Assembly (NCBI GenBank): GCA_900545175.1
Contig: UQYF01000050.1
Coordinates: 1-17,935, forward strand
Length of the DNA stretch: 17,935 bases
Direction: 5' to 3'
DNA from: an uncultured Eubacteriales bacterium
GTDB lineage: Bacteria > Bacillota > Clostridia > Lachnospirales > Lachnospiraceae
The translations under genes and the position numbers were made by a program. This document shows positions 13,288 through 17,935 of this stretch, one piece after another; positions within the stretch are counted from its first letter, which is position 1; every line of letters begins with the position of its first letter. The notes beneath the pieces were generated by a model that saw only the letters and a program-made list of their open reading frames with translations, was not told the DNA's origin and did not search any database.

Positions 13288-15663
13288 ATGAATGAAAAAG
13301 CATTAAGAATTTTAGAGTATACAAAGATAATAGATATGCTGTCGGAGCAGGCAGCCTCCGACATGGGAAAGGAGCTTTGCCATAAGCTTACACCGATGAC
13401 GGATATAGAGCAGATACGGCAGGCGCAGAAGGAAACTTCCGATGCGCTCTACAGAATAGTTAAAAAAGGCGGTGTATCTTTTTCCGGTCTGAAAGACATT
13501 GGAATGTCACTTAAGCGTCTTGAAATCGGTGCAAGCCTCGGAATGAGCGAACTGCTTGCATTGTCCTCAATGTTAAATGTCGCAAACCGTGTCAAGACAT
13601 ATGGCAGACGCGAGACGGATGACTCTTCACGAGACTGCCTTGATACAATGTTCGAGGCAATAGAGCCTCTTAGCTCGCTTAACCGTGAGATTAACCGCTG
13701 CATCATTTCCGATGAAGAGATGGCAGACGATGCCAGTGCCAGGCTTAAAGATATCCGTAGACATATACGCATTGCCAACGACAAGATCCACTCCGAGCTC
13801 AATTCAATGGTAGGAGGACAGCGCACATATCTTCAGGATGCCGTTGTCACGACAAGAGCCGGACGCTACTGTATCCCTGTCAAAGCCGAATATCGCTCAC
13901 AGGTACCGGGAATGATACATGACCAGTCATCTTCAGGCTCAACACTCTTTATCGAGCCTATGGCAGTTGTTAAGCTTAACAATGAGCTTCGTGAGCTTGA
14001 ACTTAAAGAAATCGAAGAAATCAATGTTATTCTTGCCAATCTCAGCGAGGAAGCAGCTCAGTACATCGACAGCCTCCACGCTGATTTGAAGGTTCTCACA
14101 CAGCTTGACTTTATATTTGCAAGGGCAAATTTGTCAAAGCGCTACAACGGCAGTGAGCCTATAATGAATGAAAACGGCTATATCAACATCAAAAAAGGCC
14201 GCCATCCTCTCATTGACGCAAAGAAGGTCGTCCCGATTGATGTATACCTCGGCAAAGACTTCAATCTTCTCGTTATAACCGGACCTAACACCGGAGGTAA
14301 GACCGTAACACTAAAGACAATCGGACTCTTCACTCTCATGGGACAGGCAGGACTTCATATCCCTGCTTTTGACGGTTCCGAGCTTTCCATATTCCATGAC
14401 GTATTTGCCGATATAGGTGATGAGCAGAGCATTGAGCAGAGCCTCTCAACCTTTTCGTCCCATATGACACACATAGTCGACATTTTAGGCAAAGCAGATT
14501 ACAAGAGCCTTGTTCTTTTCGATGAGTTATGTGCCGGAACTGACCCTACTGAGGGCGCTGCACTTGCGATATCTATTTTGCAGGATCTTCATAAGCGTCA
14601 GGTAACCTGTGCCGCAACCACTCACTACAGCGAGATTAAGGTATATGCACTGTCAACTCCAGGTGTAGTAAATGCCTGCTGTGAATTCGATGTGAACACG
14701 CTCTCCCCTACCTACAGGCTGTTAGTCGGTATTCCGGGAAAAAGTAACGCATTTGCAATATCCGGCAAGCTTGGACTTCCTGCATATATAATTGAGAATG
14801 CCAAAGCCCAGATCGGCACAAATGACAAAGCCTTCGAAGACCTCCTTGCAAGTCTTGAAGAGAGCCGTGTAACTATCGAGCGTGAACGCGAAGAAATCTC
14901 CACCTACAAGGCTCAGGTTGCGGAGCTTAAGCAGGCACTTGAAGCCAAACAGGAACGCCTTGATGAGCGCTCTGACAAGATTATCCGCCGCGCTAACGAG
15001 GAAGCTGCCGATATTCTGCGCGATGCAAAGGAGTACGCTGATGAAGTCATAAGGAAGTTTAACAAATACGAGCGCCACGGTGTATCCGCCGCCCAGATGG
15101 AAAAAGACAGAAAAGCCGCCCGCGAGAAGCTAGATTCCGTATCAGGAAAGCTCACACTCAAAAATGCGCCAAAAACCTCCGGCAAGAATTACACTGCCAA
15201 GGATTTCCACATCGGTGACCGCGTCAAAGTGCTCAGCATGAACCTTGAAGGCACTGTCCACACTCTTCCCGATGCAAAAGGCAATCTGAGTGTGACAATG
15301 GGAATACTCAACTCACAGGTAAACATAAAAGACCTTATAATACTTGAAGACAACAGCAAAACAAGCACCAAAAAAGGAATGGGCGGCTCAGGTGCCATAA
15401 AAGCATCCAAGACCTTCACTCTATCAAGCGAAATCAATCTCATCGGCATGACTGTTGATGAAGCGATAGCCCACCTTGATAAATACCTTGACGATGCTTA
15501 CCTGTCACACATCCCTTCTGTGCGCATAGTCCACGGAAAAGGCTCAGGAGCATTAAGAAACGCTGTGCAGAACCACTTAAAACGTCAGAAATACATCAAG
15601 TCTTACCGTCTTGGCACCTTTGGCGAGGGTGATGCCGGCGTTACAATAGCAGAATTTAAGTAA
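13288..15663 (+). CDS. mutS2: MutS2 family ATPase/endonuclease with Smr domain
   Basis: The product is 791 residues, close to the usual 780-790 for MutS2. An N-terminal core/clamp region is followed by the ATPase domain with Walker A GPNTGGKT (332-339), Walker B LVLFDELCAGTDP (Asp412-Glu413) and TTHYSEIK. Then comes a long charged coiled coil at about 518-600, a KOW-like segment at about 641-685, and a C-terminal Smr nuclease domain at about 715-791 with HGKGSGALR (749-757). MutS2 lacks the mismatch-reading domain of MutS. It is known as a suppressor of recombination and, in Bacillus, as a factor that rescues collided ribosomes. The motifs look intact. GAGG lies 13 bases before ATG 13288, a loose spacing. 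The response regulator gene starts 25 bases after it. Confidence 0.95.
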   Translation: MNEKALRILEYTKIIDMLSEQAASDMGKELCHKLTPMTDIEQIRQAQKETSDALYRIVKKGGVSFSGLKDIGMSLKRLEIGASLGMSELLALSSMLNVANRVKTYGRRETDDSSRDCLDTMFEAIEPLSSLNREINRCIISDEEMADDASARLKDIRRHIRIANDKIHSELNSMVGGQRTYLQDAVVTTRAGRYCIPVKAEYRSQVPGMIHDQSSSGSTLFIEPMAVVKLNNELRELELKEIEEINVILANLSEEAAQYIDSLHADLKVLTQLDFIFARANLSKRYNGSEPIMNENGYINIKKGRHPLIDAKKVVPIDVYLGKDFNLLVITGPNTGGKTVTLKTIGLFTLMGQAGLHIPAFDGSELSIFHDVFADIGDEQSIEQSLSTFSSHMTHIVDILGKADYKSLVLFDELCAGTDPTEGAALAISILQDLHKRQVTCAATTHYSEIKVYALSTPGVVNACCEFDVNTLSPTYRLLVGIPGKSNAFAISGKLGLPAYIIENAKAQIGTNDKAFEDLLASLEESRVTIEREREEISTYKAQVAELKQALEAKQERLDERSDKIIRRANEEAADILRDAKEYADEVIRKFNKYERHGVSAAQMEKDRKAAREKLDSVSGKLTLKNAPKTSGKNYTAKDFHIGDRVKVLSMNLEGTVHTLPDAKGNLSVTMGILNSQVNIKDLIILEDNSKTSTKKGMGGSGAIKASKTFTLSSEINLIGMTVDEAIAHLDKYLDDAYLSHIPSVRIVHGKGSGALRNAVQNHLKRQKYIKSYRLGTFGEGDAGVTIAEFK

Positions 15664-15688
15664 GGCAGTACTAATAAGGAGGCACTAT

Positions 15689-16405
15689 ATGGCAAAACAG
15701 AAAATACTCATCGTTGACGATGATAACAATATAGCAGAGCTTATCTCACTCTATCTTATGAAGGAATGCTTCGACACGCTTATAGTTGAAGATGGTGAGC
15801 AGGCTTTAGAGCAGTTCGGGCAGTTCCAGCCTAACCTGATTCTCCTTGACCTGATGCTTCCCGGAATAGACGGATATCAGGTGTGCCGTGAAATAAGGCG
15901 CACCTCGAATGTCCCTATTATCATGCTCTCAGCTAAGGGCGAAGTCTTTGACAAAGTGCTCGGGCTGGAGCTTGGAGCTGATGACTATATTATTAAGCCT
16001 TTCGATTCCAAAGAGCTTGTCGCCCGTGTAAAAGCCGTATTGAGAAGAACACAGACTCAGGCCGCAACTCTTGCCGCCTCTCTTCCGTCCGAGAATATAG
16101 GCGAATATGTTGAATATCCCGACCTGCTCATCAATCTCACCAATTACTCCGTCATCTACAAGGGACAGAATGTCGATATGCCACCCAAAGAGCTTGAGCT
16201 TTTATATTTTCTCGCATCATCTCCTAATCAGGTATTTACAAGAGAACAGCTCCTTGACCATATCTGGGGCTATGAATATGTCGGAGACACAAGAACTGTC
16301 GATGTGCATATCAAGCGTATCCGTGAAAAAATACATGACAATGAATACTGGAGCATAAGCACAGTATGGAGCATAGGCTACAAATTCGGGGTTAAAAAGC
16401 AATGA
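15689..16405 (+). CDS. OmpR/PhoB-family response regulator
   Basis: The 238-residue product has an N-terminal receiver domain (about 4-118) with acidic pocket DDD (10-12), phosphoacceptor Asp54 (ILLDLMLPG), Ser81 and Lys103 (IIKPF). A winged-helix DNA-binding domain follows (about 138-235), with FTREQLLDHIWGYEY and RTVDVHIKRIREKI. AAGGAGG lies six bases before ATG 15689. Its stop overlaps the kinase start (ATGA), so the pair forms one two-component system. The regulon is not evident from the sequence. Confidence 0.93.
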   Translation: MAKQKILIVDDDNNIAELISLYLMKECFDTLIVEDGEQALEQFGQFQPNLILLDLMLPGIDGYQVCREIRRTSNVPIIMLSAKGEVFDKVLGLELGADDYIIKPFDSKELVARVKAVLRRTQTQAATLAASLPSENIGEYVEYPDLLINLTNYSVIYKGQNVDMPPKELELLYFLASSPNQVFTREQLLDHIWGYEYVGDTRTVDVHIKRIREKIHDNEYWSISTVWSIGYKFGVKKQ

Positions 16406-17805
16406 GAAAAAAAATGTTTCTAAGGCTGCTAATCGAATATCTTATCTTCGGTATAATATGCTTTTTCACCATTTCACTTCTCATCCCTAAAATGGTACAT
16501 ACCCACACAGTAAAAAAAGAAGCCGCCGCCATGTATCGTCAGGCATCGTATATCGCATCTGCCTACGGTACAGGCGTGATTGTCGGCAATAAGGCTTATG
16601 TCCAGTCCGCCGTCACACAGCTTGCCATTGTAGACAGATATCTTGAATGTGATATAATGATTGTTGACAGGTTTGGGGAGATCATTCTTGATACCTACGG
16701 AAGAACAGGAAGCATTAATTCGTTTGACCCGTCAGTCAGCGGAAATAAATATTACTTTGAGGGTGATTTTTTCGGATTTTTTGAGCATGACACGCTTACA
16801 GTCATTGCCCCGATAAATTCACAGTACACTCTAAGAGGATATGTTCTCATACACAAGAACATCGAGGAGCTTCTCTCAGACAGCAATGCTGTATTTAACT
16901 ATAATTATCTTACAATGATTATTGTACTTTTGTACTCCTCCGGCTTTATTGTTCTGTATCTTTTCCGAATCTACCTTCCAATCAGAAAGCTCACCAAGCT
17001 GGCACATGGCTATGCGAAGGGCGACCTTTCCGCAAGAGCCAGATTTTCACGCATTGACGAGCTTGGACAGCTTGCCAATTCACTTGATTTCATGGCAGGT
17101 GAAATAGAAAAGCTCAATGATTACCAGAACAAGTTCATCGCAAACGTCTCGCATGACTTTCGTTCTCCGCTCACATCCATAAAAGGCTATCTTGAAGCCA
17201 TGCTTGACGGGACAATTCCTCCCGAACTGCATGAAAAATATCTCAACATAGTGCTTTTTGAGACTGAGCGCTTAAATAAGCTTACCGGAAACCTTCTTAC
17301 TCTCAACAAGCTAAATCAGGGTATGATGCTTGAGATAAGCAGCTTTGACATCAATGAAGTAATTCGAAAGACGATACTCACCTTTGAAGGCGTGTGCGCC
17401 CAGAAAAAGATACAGTTCAATCTCACTTTTTCCGATAAGAATACCTTTGTCGATGCAGATTACGGAAAAATCCAGCAGGTAATCTATAATCTTATTGACA
17501 ATGCAATAAAATTCAGCAGCAACAATTCCTTTATCAATATCTCGACTTATGAAAAAGGAGAAAAGATTTTTATCTCTGTCAAGGATTTCGGAATGGGAAT
17601 ACCTAAGGACAATATCGAGAAAATATGGGATAGATTCTATAAATCAGACCTTTCAAGAGGAAAAGACAAAAAAGGAACCGGACTCGGTTTATCAATAGTT
17701 AAAGAAATTATAAACGCACATAAAACAACAATAGATGTTATAAGCACAGAAGGAACCGGAACCGAATTTATCTTCTCACTTCCAAAAACTGACACCGAAG
17801 ATTGA
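16402..17805 (+). CDS. Sensor histidine kinase (two-TM, HAMP, HisKA, HATPase)
   Basis: The 467-residue membrane kinase has helices at about 9-29 and 169-190 flanking an extracytoplasmic sensor domain of about 140 residues. That domain has a PAS/Cache-like look (DIMIVDRFGEIILDTYG, APINSQYTLRGYVLI). A HAMP segment follows at about 191-243, then HisKA with His251 in NVSHDFRSPLTSIKGYLE, and a HATPase_c domain with N-box NLIDNAIKF (363-371), G1 DFGMGI (395-400) and G2 GTGLGL (425-430). All catalytic boxes are present. The signal sensed is unknown. The four-base overlap with the response regulator gene makes that its certain partner. The 130 bases after it to the window edge hold no gene. Confidence 0.93.
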   Translation: MRKKMFLRLLIEYLIFGIICFFTISLLIPKMVHTHTVKKEAAAMYRQASYIASAYGTGVIVGNKAYVQSAVTQLAIVDRYLECDIMIVDRFGEIILDTYGRTGSINSFDPSVSGNKYYFEGDFFGFFEHDTLTVIAPINSQYTLRGYVLIHKNIEELLSDSNAVFNYNYLTMIIVLLYSSGFIVLYLFRIYLPIRKLTKLAHGYAKGDLSARARFSRIDELGQLANSLDFMAGEIEKLNDYQNKFIANVSHDFRSPLTSIKGYLEAMLDGTIPPELHEKYLNIVLFETERLNKLTGNLLTLNKLNQGMMLEISSFDINEVIRKTILTFEGVCAQKKIQFNLTFSDKNTFVDADYGKIQQVIYNLIDNAIKFSSNNSFINISTYEKGEKIFISVKDFGMGIPKDNIEKIWDRFYKSDLSRGKDKKGTGLGLSIVKEIINAHKTTIDVISTEGTGTEFIFSLPKTDTED

Positions 17806-17935
17806 AATATTAATCCCCGGTGTTAATTTTTACGCTTATTTACCTATTATGATTCGGGTGTCAAAACATGCCTTATGAATTTAACCGTGTATAACAAGTT
17901 ATATTTATGCATATCTTGACTTTTGGGAGAAGCTT

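Noticed and set aside
13449..13826. 125-codon minus-strand frame antisense to mutS2
   Set aside because: It is a shadow of the strongly supported mutS2 frame, rich in Ser/Arg/Leu as expected from the reverse strand.
17809..17831. Possible terminator after the histidine kinase
   Set aside because: ATTAA/TTAAT followed by TTTTT has only a 5-base AT stem with an unpaired centre; too weak to call.

Overview
The window looks like chromosomal DNA from a low-to-moderate-GC Gram-positive anaerobe of class Clostridia, most likely family Lachnospiraceae. This is inferred from gene content: a MecA_N-type penicillin-binding protein, a DUF1848 protein, a Tad pilus locus without a secretin, MutS2 with a Smr domain, YhaM, an OmpR-type two-component pair, and GGAGG-type ribosome binding sites. 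No genus is claimed. Everything from base 13066 leftwards is read on the minus strand. Everything from 13288 rightwards is read on the plus strand.

Left end (1-980): the first 133 codons of a class B penicillin-binding protein run off the window edge. Its long upstream region holds three copies of a BlaI/MecI-like operator, two of them set inside promoter-like elements. Further upstream lies a diverged second copy of the rlmD 3' end and its downstream hairpin.

981-2867: an AT-rich two-gene cassette encodes a methyltransferase-like protein with C-terminal cysteines and a DUF1848 protein with a radical-SAM-like CX3CX2C motif. Their reading frames overlap by 4 bases. The cassette sits between the two rlmD 3'-end copies, which suggests insertion at that site.

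2868-7200: housekeeping genes follow. These are rlmD (23S rRNA uracil methyltransferase, with an unusual hydrophilic insertion), yhaM (3'-5' exoribonuclease), and a membrane-anchored HtrA-like PDZ protein in which all three protease triad positions are substituted.

7202-13066: a compact Tad/Flp-type pilus operon transcribed from a near-consensus promoter at 13175-13203. The order is tadA (ATPase), tadB and tadC (platform), a small Flp-like pilin with its own apparent promoter, a DUF4320-like pseudopilin, a TadE/G-like pseudopilin, a CpaB/RcpC-like SAF protein, and a TadV-like prepilin peptidase. No secretin and no TadZ gene are present here, as fits a one-membrane cell.

13067-13287 is a divergent control region with back-to-back promoters. 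To its right are mutS2, an OmpR-family response regulator and its sensor kinase, closely spaced or overlapping and probably co-transcribed. No tRNA, rRNA, CRISPR array or insertion sequence was seen.
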